Shown: positions 1-13,700, counted from the stretch's first letter. The stretch: DNA of 64,000 bases from Beaufortia kweichowensis (GCA_019155185.1 CM032802.1:8780501-8844500), one strand, 5' to 3'. Numbers and translations are program-made. Notes: generated by a model from the letters alone, not told the origin.

Positions 1-3000
1 CCACCTCTGTAGCTCTCATTTCTCAAGGTTCTACCTCAGGGGTACGCAAGGCAATTCAGTCAAAACGCTGAGATTTCCCATGTTTATTAAGCAACATTGT
101 TTCTTGATTATTGTTATAATGTGTCACTGAGAGGGCCGTCTTTTTCTATTAACATTGTTTAACATTTTCTCGCTTTACGATAAGCAAAAAAGAAAAGACA
201 GGGAAAGTAAGCGCGATGATCAGCGCCCAGAGCTAGGAAGAAGAGGGTGACTTTGTTTCTGAGGCGGTCAGTGGCTCTACTCATCATCCTTTCATCAGCG
301 TCTGGCCTTTCTGAACCTGAAGCCATGCCTGTCAGGGCCACACCTGTAATGGAGGAACCTTTAACCCTGCGCTGCCCGCCCTCAGACACACACTCCGCTG
401 GTCCTGGCCCCTGCCGATGCCCCCGAGAATGGCCACCACCCCAGCTGTTAGCTTCATTTTGATGCACGGCGAATAACATTAAAGCCAAATTATTTGAATT
501 TATTAATACGGACAGGCCCCTAAGACATTACAACTCGGTGTCATCGCCCAAATACGCCCACTGTATAAATAACATAAGAAGTATGACCGCGAACAGCAAC
601 AAACTCCCTCTGGCTAAATTGCAGTCGTGACTTTATAATATAATTAATATTTTTCCCTACCGTCTGTAATCTTAGTTTTTATTTTGTTTACTACATGTAG
701 GTTGTTGACATTCACTGTGGTTTTCCTCAAAGTACAGATGGGAGAAGACGGCGACTTTCGAGTGGGATTTCTCTCCGCCAGTCTAAGCATGTAGGTTAAA
801 GTCTTTCGCTGGTGTTGCCCACCCTGAGCAAAGCGAAAACAATCAGCCGTGCATTTGGATCTCATTAGTGCGTGATTCCAGGAAAGCCCTGAACGTTATT
901 GGTGTCAAAGGCTCAGGCCTGACCTCTACGGTCCCTCTGCAATGCAACCAATCTCTGCTGTATTTTTATTTTGACTCGCTACTAAAGAAAATAAATAGTG
1001 AAACCAAAATAACATAACACCTATAAGTTAACGAGAAGCTTTTGGTTATAACAGCTCTGCGGGAATACACATCTGCGGCGAGGGAGGGTCATTTCACTTT
1101 AGCGAAAGCATCCGTACAACAATAATTGTGGATGGGGTTCTGAACAGGGTCATCCGTATTCAAATGAGACTCGTCTGGCATCTTCTGAAAGATAATGCGG
1201 CACACCTGCGAAGGCACTACTGCTGCAGTCTCACTCGCAGTATTTGCCGCATTTTAGTTTGACGCCCGCTTCGGGGCTGCATATCAGAGCAGTGACTGCT
1301 TTAAAAAAAAAGAAAGAAAAAAACAGGTTGTAGGGGTCCTTGCGCACAGTCTGCCCATGGTGCTGCCTGAAGGACTACCATGGAAACAAGGAGTGCGACA
1401 GGCTCTGGGGGACCTGCCACAGCTGCAGGCACTTCCTTTCTGACAGGCTGATGAAGACATCAGCTTCATGCCGAGCAAAACAACAACTATTGAGGGAGAA
1501 AGAGAGAGAGAGAATGATGCAAGCAGCGTTAACTGCTGTGTGGATGAAATGTTCATTAGTGAGCTTGTGGAACATACAAGGATCTATTCAGGGATCATAT
1601 TGCCTGTTTAGAAATCTATAGAGATTTAATCCCAGGAGAGGCAAACTAATCATTTTTAAACATGATTTGTTCATAATCAGACAAAAGAGAAGCAGACAGT
1701 TATTTTTTTATACTGTAATTATCCATTATTTGACAATACTATAACAAGACAGTCATAGCACTAAATACTTAAAGTAATTTCGGGTAAATTGAGATGACTG
1801 ACATTGAGATGTCTGCCAAAAAGTGTCCCACTTCACCTGAATTTACCTTAATGTCTCTAACCTGATGTGTTTATCCACGATTTAATTACTAAGGTCCAAA
1901 AATGACAGCGACAGTTATTAACAATAGCCCAATGACAGTTTGTACTGTCACAGGAATATGAAATTAGCTTTGTATTATAGGAACTATTATTTCTGGAGAA
2001 ATAAAAATAAATAATTTAAAAGAACTAATTTAAACTAAAACTGTGGCAGCTTAGTGTTAATACACAGTATGTTATTTATTTAATATTAAAAATGATTTTA
2101 TTATTTTATCAGTAAACCTTTAAATCTGGATTGTCAAATGGAACATACATTTATATCGGACTAAAAAACGAATGCATAGAAAAGATTTTATGCCTCAGAG
2201 GAAGCCCTCATTAAATTACTTTGTACGATTTTGTACGTTTGACTTACAATCTTAACTTTTTTCACGTCTGAAACTTCAAAAGTATACGATTTTCATAAAG
2301 GCATTTTTCTATAGTAATAATAAGAAAAACAACATAAGCTCTCTGTGATGTGACTGTCTCTTTTAAAAGAGATTACAACCTGCAGCCTCTCATTTCATTT
2401 GGGTTATCAGGACTTTACATTTTTGAAGACCACTGCTTTCCTCCAGCATCAACACTTCACATCCACTTACAGTCTTGCTTTCAAGCTTTGGTGCTAACCC
2501 GACGACTAGAGCTTTCCTGCAAGCATTGTTTAATTGGTTTCACCTCACGCAGACATCTGATGGGGTCTCATTTACTGAGCTGAGGGACGCTGGCCCACCC
2601 CTCCTCGCTACCCCTCTCCGTGGCCCTCCGGTGGAGTCGTCGCGGGTGGAAAGGATGAAGCTTGTGTGTGGGAGTTCTCTCGTTGGAGGGTTGCGGGTCA
2701 CCTCCACTCCCCCCGCTTTCAAACGGACCCCTGGTGGCAGCTCCTGGGAGAGAACCGTGATGTCTCTATCAGACTGTCAAAAGAGATAGCCCCAGGCTCC
2801 AGCAGGTCCCTCAGAGCCAATCAAACTCCTCACGCCGTACCAACTGATGCTCCTTCAGCACCAAACTGCAGAGGAGTGAATAGAGAGAGAAAAGGAGGGG
2901 CCGGGCTGGGATGCTGAGCGCTCCAATCAGTCTCAACAAACTCCCTCAGCTGGGGTCTCGGGCTCATCTGTATGGCAAAAACCAGACAGAACGGCTATTT

Positions 3001-3924
3001 TAACAAAGCATTCTGTCTGTTATTTACCTCGCTTGCTAAATTATTGAAGGAGTGAAGACAACTAGATGACTTCCCTGAAAAAGCCTTTGAAAGAAACTTT
3101 TATACAGCCTGATAAAACTGTCTATAAATGCAAGCAAGTAGCAAAAATCCTGGTTTTCAGTGTGAAACAAATGAAAATGAACACAGCACTGAGTGTGATG
3201 TTAATTTATATGTTAATATTCTGTTAATAATCATTTGAAGTCAATGCAGTGAATGCCCAAGAAACATCACTTTAGAAATGTTGCTTTCTCTAAAAATGAC
3301 TCTCTGATAGAGGAGAGGCTGGAATATGTCTGTAATATGAATAAATAAGTTGATGAGGCAGGAAATCTCCATTTGCTGTACTTGAAGGCCCATCACTGGT
3401 GCTAACACTACAGACTGATGGGTCTAGTAGAGAGCCATTAGGCACTGAAGGTGATTTTAATGAAAATGGGAAACACTAAGTGCGGGTATGGAGTGTATAT
3501 ACACTCTCTCTCTCTCTCTCTTTATGTGAGATGAGCTCTCTCATCTGGACCTTGTTATTGTCAGCGAACTACAAAAGCGGTGCATTAGCTGACTGTTCTG
3601 GACACACAGAGACTTTGATGTGTTGTCCATGAGCGGAGCTAAACAGTGACCAGCATCCTCTTCTGAAGTGTGGGCTGAGTGATAATGCGGTCGTGTATTC
3701 TCACAGAGGGCATCCTTCACAACTAACACCACGTAAGAGAAGAAAAACACACTCAAGAAGTCAAACTTTTAGTCATCGTCTTCATTTTATCTTCATTTGC
3801 TGCATAAATATAAAAAGTGAAAGACTGACAGAAAACAGCAAGTTAAAAATCAAACATGGCATACATAATAAGGTTCTTAAAAAGCAGGCTGCATTTACAT
3901 TAAAATTATGATAATAAAAGACAT
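1..3924. other. Non-coding flank downstream of mctp2
   Basis: No exon-like segment with family resemblance was found on either strand. Composition alternates between AT-rich DNA (about 1620-2340, 3000-3300) and GC-richer blocks at about 240-470, 1040-1290 and 2490-2960. In human the DNA beyond MCTP2 is a gene desert rich in conserved enhancers leading to NR2F2; whether this flank corresponds is unknown. Confidence 0.5.
3504..3521. repeat. (CT)n microsatellite
   Basis: About nine CT units in the non-coding flank downstream of mctp2. Confidence 0.9.
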
Positions 3925-4131
3925 TTAACCTGATAACGGTCACTGCATAAATTGATCATACACATGAAAATGAACTCTCATAAATAAAAAACATTTTATT
4001 TTATTTATTTATTTTTTTTCAAATATGTATTTTTAAGTCTCATACCTTTCAATCAAAATATAGTTTTGTCATAATTAGATCAGAATTCAACTAGTGTTCT
4101 TGCAGAGGAACACCGACAGTTAACAGGTTAA
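3925..4131. mobile_element. TTAA-bounded MITE, copy A (207 bp)
   Basis: Begins TTAACCTGATAACGGTCAC and ends with the near-complement of TTAACCTGTTAACTGTCGGT, so it has imperfect terminal inverted repeats just inside TTAA. The interior is AT-rich and non-coding. TTAA is the target site of piggyBac-type transposases; assignment to that superfamily is inference. A second copy lies at 7447-7694. Confidence 0.6.
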
Positions 4132-4665
4132 AGTTGCTTGAATATTTCCAACAGGATAAATTATTGCGTGACATATACTGTAAATATTTTACACTCATTT
4201 GAATATCCTGCCGTTCAGACAAACTACAGGAAGTACGTTTTGTGCTATTTGTTTTGTGGATCATTTTTCTTTTGTTAAATGTACCAGAATGTGGTCTCTA
4301 AAAAGACATTAATATATGACTAGCATGGCACAAGTCATTTGTTTGCTGGTATTTCTTTGTGTTCCCGTGCGACCACATGCAGAGTCTGGTGAAGCCCGAC
4401 TTTACCATCATATGCTCAGACACTGTGACCATGTGAGTCAGTGAAAGTCAAAGGCCCTGTCATAAGAGGCCCCTCTCTCTCTCAAACACACACACACAAA
4501 TATATACACACACACGTACAACCACAAAGTCAAATGAATACACCTTTGTGGAAATGCGGATGGCTTCGCACAAAGGTCCGTTCCACTCGCACGGGGCATT
4601 ATGACTTAAACAGACCGTGTCTTGAAACGTCGTCCGTCCCTTTCATCCGGCACGTCCGCCGGGTT
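3995..4665 (-). terminator. mctp2: mctp2 3' UTR with candidate poly(A) signals
   Basis: Reading down the minus strand from the stop, no AATAAA or ATTAAA is seen until a cluster of four overlapping AATAAA hexamers at 3995-4013. A 3' UTR of about 650-700 nt would fit. The cluster lies inside the TTAA-bounded inverted-repeat element at 3925-4131. A mixed CA/TA dinucleotide tract lies at about 4485-4515. Confidence 0.45.
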
Positions 4666-4734
4666 TCAGCGCAAGCGTTTCTTTTTTGCCGGGCCCTGGT
4701 TGCCGACTTCGGCTCTCAGCTCGCTGTAATGCAC
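4666..4734 (-). CDS. mctp2: mctp2 exon 22 (residues 913-934 and stop)
   Basis: After a TTTTTACAG acceptor the reading frame gives VHYSELRAEVG, then a basic tail ending KKKRLR and a TGA at 4666-4668. Human MCTP2 also ends in a short YxELK tail with a basic cluster, which supports this small terminal exon. It is too short to be found as an isolated ORF. Confidence 0.88.
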   Translation of the reverse strand: MHYSELRAEVGNQGPAKKKRLR

Positions 4735-7700
4735 CTGTAAAAACAAACAGCTCTTTGGTCAGAGGCAGGTAATCGGAGCTGAGCCCTGCTCACGATAATG
4801 GCTCCCCTGAGGAGAGCTGGTGCAGGGGGAAAGCAAGGCGGGCGAAGCTGTAATGAATCATTTTTTAAACACAGGAGCAGAGGGGATTAATCACAAGGAG
4901 GAAAGATTTGAAAAGTCAAGGGTTTCTTACCGAAACAGCGGTGACTACACCCCCCCGACTATATGGGAACTATGCTGAAGGCACACGTGGATTGGGCGAG
5001 CAGGCCTGCTGTCTTAGGTCCTTGCGAACCGAGGAGTTTCTGAGTTGTGTCCTTTCTCAGAAAAGTTTGTTTGAAACTAATTATAGCAGCTTGTAGGCAG
5101 GAGGAAGTGTTCGCACGGCTCTGGCTGGGGCAGTGCGGTTACAGATGATCACACGGTTCCTCCGCTAAACACAGCTGAACATGCTGTGTACTTTACTTTC
5201 ATCATGATGACCTTCACCTTCGACCCCAGTTTGACCCTCTGCTAAAGCTGTTTCACTGAGCTATGAGAGACTGAATAAATTCTTGCAGTTTGCATTTGCA
5301 ACAACACATCTGCATACTGCTATTCCACTACTGTTAGACATATTCAAAGGGTTTTATTTTTAGTGAACTTACTCTACATTAACTAGACTGATGCTTGAGC
5401 GTCTAATTGACTAATCAACATGAGGAGTGCTGTTTAAGCACTGTTAAACTACAATTTAAAGACACACATATAAACCTATACTGCATTCAGATTGCAATAA
5501 CCTTCAAATATTTAACAGATTAGACTTTAAGTGACACTAAAGGAAACCTTTCTGCCATTCAATCCAACTATCAACAAATAATTAAATACAGTATAAGGCT
5601 GATGGGACTCAAAGTATGAAGAATGTGTCCAAATCCTTTTCGTGTTTGTTGCTCTCCAGAACAATAAGCTGGAGGTGTATGTGTAAGGTAAAGACAGCAC
5701 ACTAATTACCAGGCCGTGATTATGAGAATGGGAGATGGAGCACGCAGGAACAAAGAGAGCCGTGCCGCCTCAGAACATGAAACTGTCCTCACAACTGACA
5801 GATGCTGCTTATTTCAGGACAAAGGGCTGCCGTATGAAGTCCAGTTTTGAGAGTTTGCGTTTGAAGAACCATGCGGGCACTAATTGCCAAGTCATTTCGG
5901 GAGCCGTGAGATGGGAGTCAATTTGAGCTTTTGTAACGTGTTGTTTGTTTGTGACGGCCCATTTTTAGCATAAAGGTTCGGACATAACAGATATAACAAA
6001 AATACCGTTTTGGTCTGTTTTGGTATGGTTAATGACAGAAAGCTATTCACCACACTGTACTACTGCCATTTTTTTTTCTATAGTGGCATATTTTGACATT
6101 TTGTTTTGCGAAAGATCATTCTGCAGTCCTGTTTTCATTGCGTTCCATTTAAATGAACAGCAGGCAGTTCATCCAACCACAAAAACATACTTCAAAAGGC
6201 TTAAAAACTCAGCATTGGTTTCCATCTTGTTTTGCCAACTTGCTGTTCCACAAGCCAAAACCAGTGTGTCATGCTGGCTTCATCCAACTGCACAGACATA
6301 TGTTAACGTAAAGTTGCAGAGGTTCGTCCCAGGAGGACGGTCTGAGCCAATCGCTCAAGCTATCTGTGCTTCAGCTAAGCTAAGTATTGACTAGAGTTTA
6401 ATAGCTTTGTTGATGGAGACCAGCATCCTACACAAAATGATTCCCTACAACACGTCCTGCTTTGTTCGAGGTAAGAAGGACGAGCAGCCACTCTCTCAAC
6501 GCTGGGCTGTACATCCGCAGGCTCATGATGTAACCCTGAATGACATATCAGCCATGGATAATGTTTCGTCACATATGGCGCCCAGCAGGACGGCGTTGGC
6601 TCAACACTTCATTAATCGAGTCCTCCAACCTGATGTGACGGGGCCGCCACACTGTCAGTGTGCAGACACCGACCCCTTAGCCAATCCCTGAACCCTCAAC
6701 AGCACCCTTCTTTATCACAGGCCGACAAAACTGATAATCAGGGACAAGGCTGCGGCGATACGGCCGAGGACAGATCAGAGCAGACCCCATCCAGGCAGCC
6801 GAGTGACTCCATCAAGACATGCTGGGAAATAATTGGGCCGGGGGCCGTCTTTAAAGGCGCGAGTCCATTAATAATCAAACACAGCCAGAGGAAATATCCT
6901 GGGTAACACTTGGGAATTCTGTTAGAGCAAATAATGCAGACATCTTCAGGGAATTCCTTCCCTGTCTCTTTCCCTCCCTCCCTCTTTCTCTCTGAATGTA
7001 AAACTGGACCCTTACCTTTTGAACATCAGAAGGGACCCTCCTGAGAAAATCCAGCATTTCATTATTGTCAGTGGCATACGGGTTGCGAAGCTTCTTGGTA
7101 AATTTGTTAACACCTGTGAAAACAAGCGTGCATTAATAAACATATCCACCGCACCTGCACGTATCTCACAGACAACAGAGAACAAAAACCTTGACCTAAC
7201 AAACATTTGTCTTATGTATGAATGCATATTTGTATATCATTTTAATTGCATAAACATCCATATGCTAAACTATGGTGAGTGCTGTTCACATTATTGATAT
7301 ACTTTATGGCCTTTCCAGGGCAGGAAATCACAATTTTTATGTTCCCTGACAAAAGTTTTCCATGGCCTTTGATAAGCAGAAGCACATAACACACAGACTG
7401 AAAGAATACTAAAAGTACCATATGGGTTTGTTCATTGGATATTAATTTAACCTGTTAACCGTCACCGTTCCACGGGTCTCTTCACTATTCACTTTAATAT
7501 TTCATAGTTAAATTTTAATCTAATAATGACAAACTATATATTGATGGAAAACCCAAGAATAAATATTTGACAAACTCCAAAAAATAATAAAGAATAAAAT
7601 GCTTTTTAAAAATTAAAAAAATTAAAATATCTAAACAGTAGTTCACATAATTCATGTGTATGCTCAATATGTGCAGTGACAGTTGTCAGGTTAATGTTTT

Positions 7701-10700
7701 TAATACCAATAGCAGCGTAGTTCTGTTTTGCTATGCTCCATTTAACACAATTGTGTGAACCCATTCCACAAAAACAATGCAGAAAATTTGCCCAATGTGA
7801 AAAAACCCTCTGTCTGGACATGCTGATAAGTTTTGTTTAATTATTCTATTATTTCAGCTACATAAGAGATAAGCAGTTTTTAGAATTTTGTTGTGTGTTA
7901 AAGAAACATTTGTTTACAGTAAAATAATTCATTTTAATTATTCATTTTGAATGATTATTTAATTAATTTTATATTATTCACACACAAAAGGGGATTTTAG
8001 GATGAACTACAATATTTAATTTTTTTTAATAACTCATCAAGCGAATAAATCATTAAATTCATCAAGTCATCAAATTGTAACAAGAATTAAACTATTAAAT
8101 TAAACTGCCACTCTCCTTTCTGTTGTGCACACTATAAAAGCATCTTCATGCATTCAGTATAAAACATTAACCTCAAACTGACCTTAGAAACATTAACATT
8201 GTACTCGCTCACTTTCTCTCTTACTGTACATCCAGTACAATATCAAACTTTCACACTATCACAAAGCATCAGTGAGTAAAGGCCCTCAGCACCCGCCAGC
8301 AGATCATGTTCATGATTCTGATCAGCTGTCACAGGTAGAGCTGTGGAAATGGATCATTTTTTAAATAGCCTCAGTCAGGCGTCAGTAAAGGGGTTTGAGC
8401 TCACAGCTCGGATGGTAAAGCGTGATTCTTTCTGAAACACCTCCGCATGTCTTCCATTGAAAGGAAAGTGGAGACAGCTTAACAGCACCACTGGAGTAGC
8501 GTGCGTGATCGGGTGAAAAGGCTACACATGGTGTCTGGCTTACTTACCCCACAGTAAAACTATGTACCGCAGCGGGATGAAGTATAAAGCAGTAGTGGCC
8601 AGAAACAGAACCAGGCAGGCCAGAAAAGACAAAAACGGTACAGACCAGTTGAAGGTGCTGTTAACAGAGACAAAATTACAGTTAATCATTATTTATATTT
8701 TTTTATTTATAATTATTATTTATAATATTTTTAAATATATATTATTTGTATTATCTGTGTTTAAATGTTACATTTTTTAAATAATAATTTAAACAGATTT
8801 TACAATGAGAATGTAAAATAATATTTTAGTAAAAAATAAAGAAATAATAAAAATAGCATTTTGTTTGTAAGTTATTCACTGCTTTTTATATTAAACATCA
8901 ATGTTTGTAGACATTTGTGAATTTTTTTGTGCATTTATCCAATTTATTTTCTACTGAAGCTGCCCAATGTTCATAGAACAGATTTTTTTGTGAACTTTCC
9001 CTTCAAGGGCCAAGAAAAAGTAAACTTCTCAACAGGACTATTTGTTCAATTTCATTTAGTATAAAATTATTATCTTAAACCACTTACAGATTCTGCAACC
9101 GGTGTGTATTACGGAAACGACTTAAGGGAACAACTATTTGTACTTGAAAGAGGTATAAAATTACTTTTCTTACTTCTTCACTCTCTCCCCAATGCAGGCC
9201 ACTTCATCTAAAGTGTTTTGAACTGTAAGCACAATTTCTTGAACCATGTGGATTTTTTCCATCAGTCCTCTTTTCTCTGATTCCTGAGGAGAAAGAAAAA
9301 AGACAGACACTGATGAGGGAAGTCAGCTGCTTGGAGCCCACAAAGGAAGAGCCGTTTATTTCCCGAGTGCCATCACCACTATTTCATCTAGTCAATGGTG
9401 TGTAATGAGCTTCAGTAACATCTTAGAAGATGAGGAGAATGTGTCTGCCTCTCCTTTGGCACAGAGCTCTGAGCATTGCAGCATCTATCGGACGCAAACA
9501 ATAAAGGTGCATCACAATCAAAGTTTAAGCTGAAGTGAAGAAGATGTAAAAATGGCAATCAGAAAGCATCGGGAGAGAGAGACTCGGAAGTTCGAGAATA
9601 CAGACGGCGCATTGCGGCGACATGTGAGGTCGTCACTACACTCAAGTCTCTGCTGGGCAAGCCTTGGCTCGCTTCCTGTGCTGCGAGCTTTTTCGAGTAC
9701 CAGTTTTTGGCATGTGAAAGCGAAGAGTTGCCCACCTTATGGCGAGACACAACGCAGAGTTGAAATCCTTGGATTTAGCGTTTTCTATATCCGTGCTCAT
9801 GGGAGAAAGCTTGCATTGTCTAACTGTAATCTTGTTATACAGAGCAATGTTTTTACTTCTTGTAAGAGAGATGGGAAATCCCATTGGCTTCTTGTATTTG
9901 ATGCATCACACAGTATTGGGTTGCAGTGTAATTCAGAGACATGGGCTAAATGGACTTTCTATGAAAAAATAAAGGGAAATTCTATTCCATTTTACTTAAA
10001 GAAGATTGCTAGGGTAATCTAACGTCCAAAGCAACATGATCACATCAGAGATTCCTCTAGAATAACAGCCCATGAGTATAGTTCTCCAAAGCAAGAAGAG
10101 AGAGAGAGCTCTTACATCAAAAGGAGGAAATAATGACAGAAATAGAGGGAGCATGTATGAGGGGTGGTGAGAAAGACAAGCATACGTGATAAAGTAGTGT
10201 ATATGTTTATGTAAGCGAGCGTCCCCAGACGGCGGCCCTTGTGAGTCGGCCCCTGGGAAAGCTCAGCCTAGGCTCCCGCTGTCACTCTCCATTCGGCCCC
10301 AGACACAGGAAACCATAGGAAACCAGCCATGCCTCCACTCAACACACCCCGTCTACTGCAGCAGCACACAGCGTGTCCTAACACACAGACCGGGATATCC
10401 ATCAAGTGAAAATCAACATGCCTCCTGCTACGATTCAGTTAAAACTATTGCTTTGTGTGGAAAATGTCAATGGAGGATAAAGTACAGAAGAAGATTTATT
10501 ATTTCAGCATATCACCTGTGTTTAATATCAGCTAAATATCTTTACTTTTTCCTTGCTAAGTAAACATACTTTTTACCGTTTATTCCACCGATTGTCCAAA
10601 AATCTTAAGAGGACCTAAAGACTATAGATTCATAAAGAAATAAAGTTTTCTTCATTCATTCCTCTGAACCTTTTTGAAGTCATTCATCTTTGTTCCCTGT

Positions 10701-13700
10701 GTGTCTCTGAGGTGGAAGAAGATTTCAGCAGACATAAATGATCCCGGCTACACGTCTACTGATTAGAAACCTGTGTCAGATGATATTCTCACTTCAGATT
10801 AATTTGTCAAATAACTTTTATGTTGGCTTAATAGGGAACAGATTGCACAAAAGTAAACAGAAAACGCAGTTTCGCAGGGATGCTCGGCACAATCATAACG
10901 CTGCAAAGACAGGGTTCATTTAACATTCCTTTAATTGAGTAAATGGCATCAAATTTGAATATTCATTCAAAGCTGGTACAAATATTCGCGACTCGCTTAT
11001 TCCACAATGGAATAACAAGAGGAATGTGTTTAAATAAAACACCTGCGATATTGGCATTAGTTCAGAAAATGTGCCGGAAAATGGATTTGTGTAAAAGCAA
11101 TGCAAACAAGCACAAAACACCCAATGCTCCTAAATAGATGTGTCACAGGTTGGTGCTCATTGAAATGTATGATGATCATGACATCATCACTCTGCACTTA
11201 TAATATGGTTCGGATCGAGTGGGGAAAGGGTTGAGGGTTGGGAGACCTCACCCATGCTACTCTGGGACAAGGTGAAAGCAGGGGGTCAGGTCTACCTAAA
11301 GCATGGGCCTCTCTCTCCCCAAACCAGAGAGAATTAGGTGACCTTGTGTCAAATGTACAGGGCCTTCTGGTCATATGGGACACAAGTTCACATGGTTGTT
11401 TTTTACCCTCTCATTTCTGATGTGATTAAACCAGCATGCGCTCAACACAGTTGATACCGAAAGCCAGCGTGTGGTGCGTGATTTGTAAGTTTCTCCCTTT
11501 TTCTCCCCCACGACAAATTTGTGCTCAAAGAGCAGATCTGTTGTGTATTATTTCAGCAGTATCGCAGCCTCTCCTATCGGCTTTCTTTAGCTTCATTCCA
11601 TCGCATTCGTGCCATTGAGCTGCAGGTTTACATATTCTTTTCCTCCAGGGGAAAACACAGCGAAAGCAGGCGGTAATCGTAACCTTCTAAGAGGGGACGG
11701 CCTTTATCCCCATGTAAACCAAAGACTGGGAAAAAACACACCCTTTGAAGTTATCAAATTTAACACCGATCGTTCTTCAACCTGAAAACATTAGCCGTGA
11801 TGACTTTGATAGGAACGTAAAGCTACACTGTTTGATCTGCCTGCGTGATACCGAAGTCAAAGTGAAAAAACATAACAAGACTTTGAAACAAGCCACCTTA
11901 AATTAGAGCTGACAACTTAAAATAAACATCGACATCTGGGTAATTAAGTAAATGAAAGGAGATATTTCATTTACACTAGCTGTAAAAGCATGTAAAAACA
12001 CAATCCATAATGTCAGCGGAAAAATATAATTCATTCTGATAATCAAAATAATATTAATAAAAACAAATAATTAAAAAATACATTTTTACATGTTACATGT
12101 CCAAAAACTAACATGTAACATAGAATTTTTTTGTTTGGATTAAATTTTTTTTTAAATCCAAGACAATTATATCAGTAAATCAGATTGTACTGAAAAACGT
12201 TTTAAATCATCAGTATATCATATTTGTTTAATTTAACTGCCAACATTCAACCCATATATTTTTTTAAGTCTCACTGCCTTTTTCGTTGACTGCAGTCATT
12301 TTTTCCTTCAGGACATATTACGATTGTTTAGCTGCTGGGTGTAAGCTAATGTGCTCGCACACACATATCATGCGTTTCATCTGTGAGTTATCTGCTTGGC
12401 TTGGACATGATTTGGAAGAGGGATCTGTTTTTAACAGAGGGGTTTCTCTCAACAGATGAAGTTAGCCTGCGGTCATCATAGCAGAATATATTGAGCACAT
12501 TATGGATATGAATCCTAGGCCCTAGCCGTACAGCGCAGGGGTCACAGCTCGGAGGCTTGGAGCTCCGCACTTCTGCACATATCTAAGTCAGAAAGCAATA
12601 ACACATTATCTTCCTGTTAACCCGTTCTTCACCGAACAGACAGCGTAGACTAAAGTGATTATAAGCCTGCCCTACCTCATTATGAATTTATTCAATGCTC
12701 AGCATTCAGATTTTGACCACTGTGACCGTTGTCAGTTTGCACTGCTTTTTCCAATGATTGAATATTTTAGGAATAATTGGATCTAAGCAGATTTTTGAGA
12801 ATTTGTAATTAGTCTAATGACATAAAAAATTAAATACAGGAGTTCAACTGCAGTCCAGCCTCCCTATTTAGCAATGCCTCCTGCAAAATCCCTACAATGC
12901 CTCTATTCCCCAGTGGAAGACAAACTTCAATTAATGATGCCGTTCTGTGCTTATTTCTGCGTTTCAAAGGACCACAGCAAAGCAACCAAATCCATTTGTC
13001 GTATGAGAGTGAATTCCCAGAGGACTGGTGTGTAAGTACTACAGGGAAAATGTGCTTGCTGAATCGCCTGTCCTCATTTTAAACATATTTAAGTTGCAGG
13101 CCTGAGTTAAATGCGGTATTTAAAGGTACAGCGAACGGTCCGGCTAAGCGGCACCCCCAAGGACAGCTCTGGGAACTCTATTAAAGTCAACGGGTAATCA
13201 AAAACCAGACAAATACCTTTTCATCCTCGTCTTCGTCCTCTACCACGGACATGTTCTCCTGTGAATAAAAGAGAAGAAGGAGAGTTAGAGCGACTAAGAT
13301 TGTGACACACATGGGCAATGGAGCATTTTTTTAACAAACACCTTGTAATGAAACCTTCGCTTGTATATACACCCCCATTGGGAGAGGCCCTGTTGCCGTA
13401 GCAACTGCCTCTCGGGTGACCTCGCACAAAAGGAGGAGGTGAATGAGAGGGGCCTTCCTCGCAAGAGCAATGTCACAACCAAGCAATCTCATTTCTTCAC
13501 GACATAAACACATACGCACGCTTACACATGCACCTAATACCAAAAGGAAAACATTTAATCTCGGTTGTTCGGGTGCCTAGATCTGTTTCTATCAATCAAC
13601 CCTGACCCTTTCTGGGTTCTGAATGTAACTGTGGTATGGATTGGTGCTCTGTTTCTGCTAGGCCGAAGGGTTTTAACATTGAGGGAGAGAACAGCCCCGC

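Larger units (their letters stand above)
9284..13216 (-). other. mctp2 intron 18
   Basis: Contains a 156-codon + strand ORF (9552-10022) with no recognisable domain, judged to be chance. The hairpin at 12090-12121 and a possible MITE relic at 12613-12737 also lie here. AT-rich, with one balanced block at about 10200-10400. Confidence 0.6.

Noticed and set aside
6020..6394. 124-codon + strand ORF in intron 21
   Set aside because: No family resemblance, and no splice-site or codon-use support.
9552..10022. 156-codon + strand ORF in mctp2 intron 18
   Set aside because: It is the longest ORF outside real exons, but one of this size is expected by chance in 64 kb over six frames. The translation shows no domain, hydrophobic pattern or family motif.
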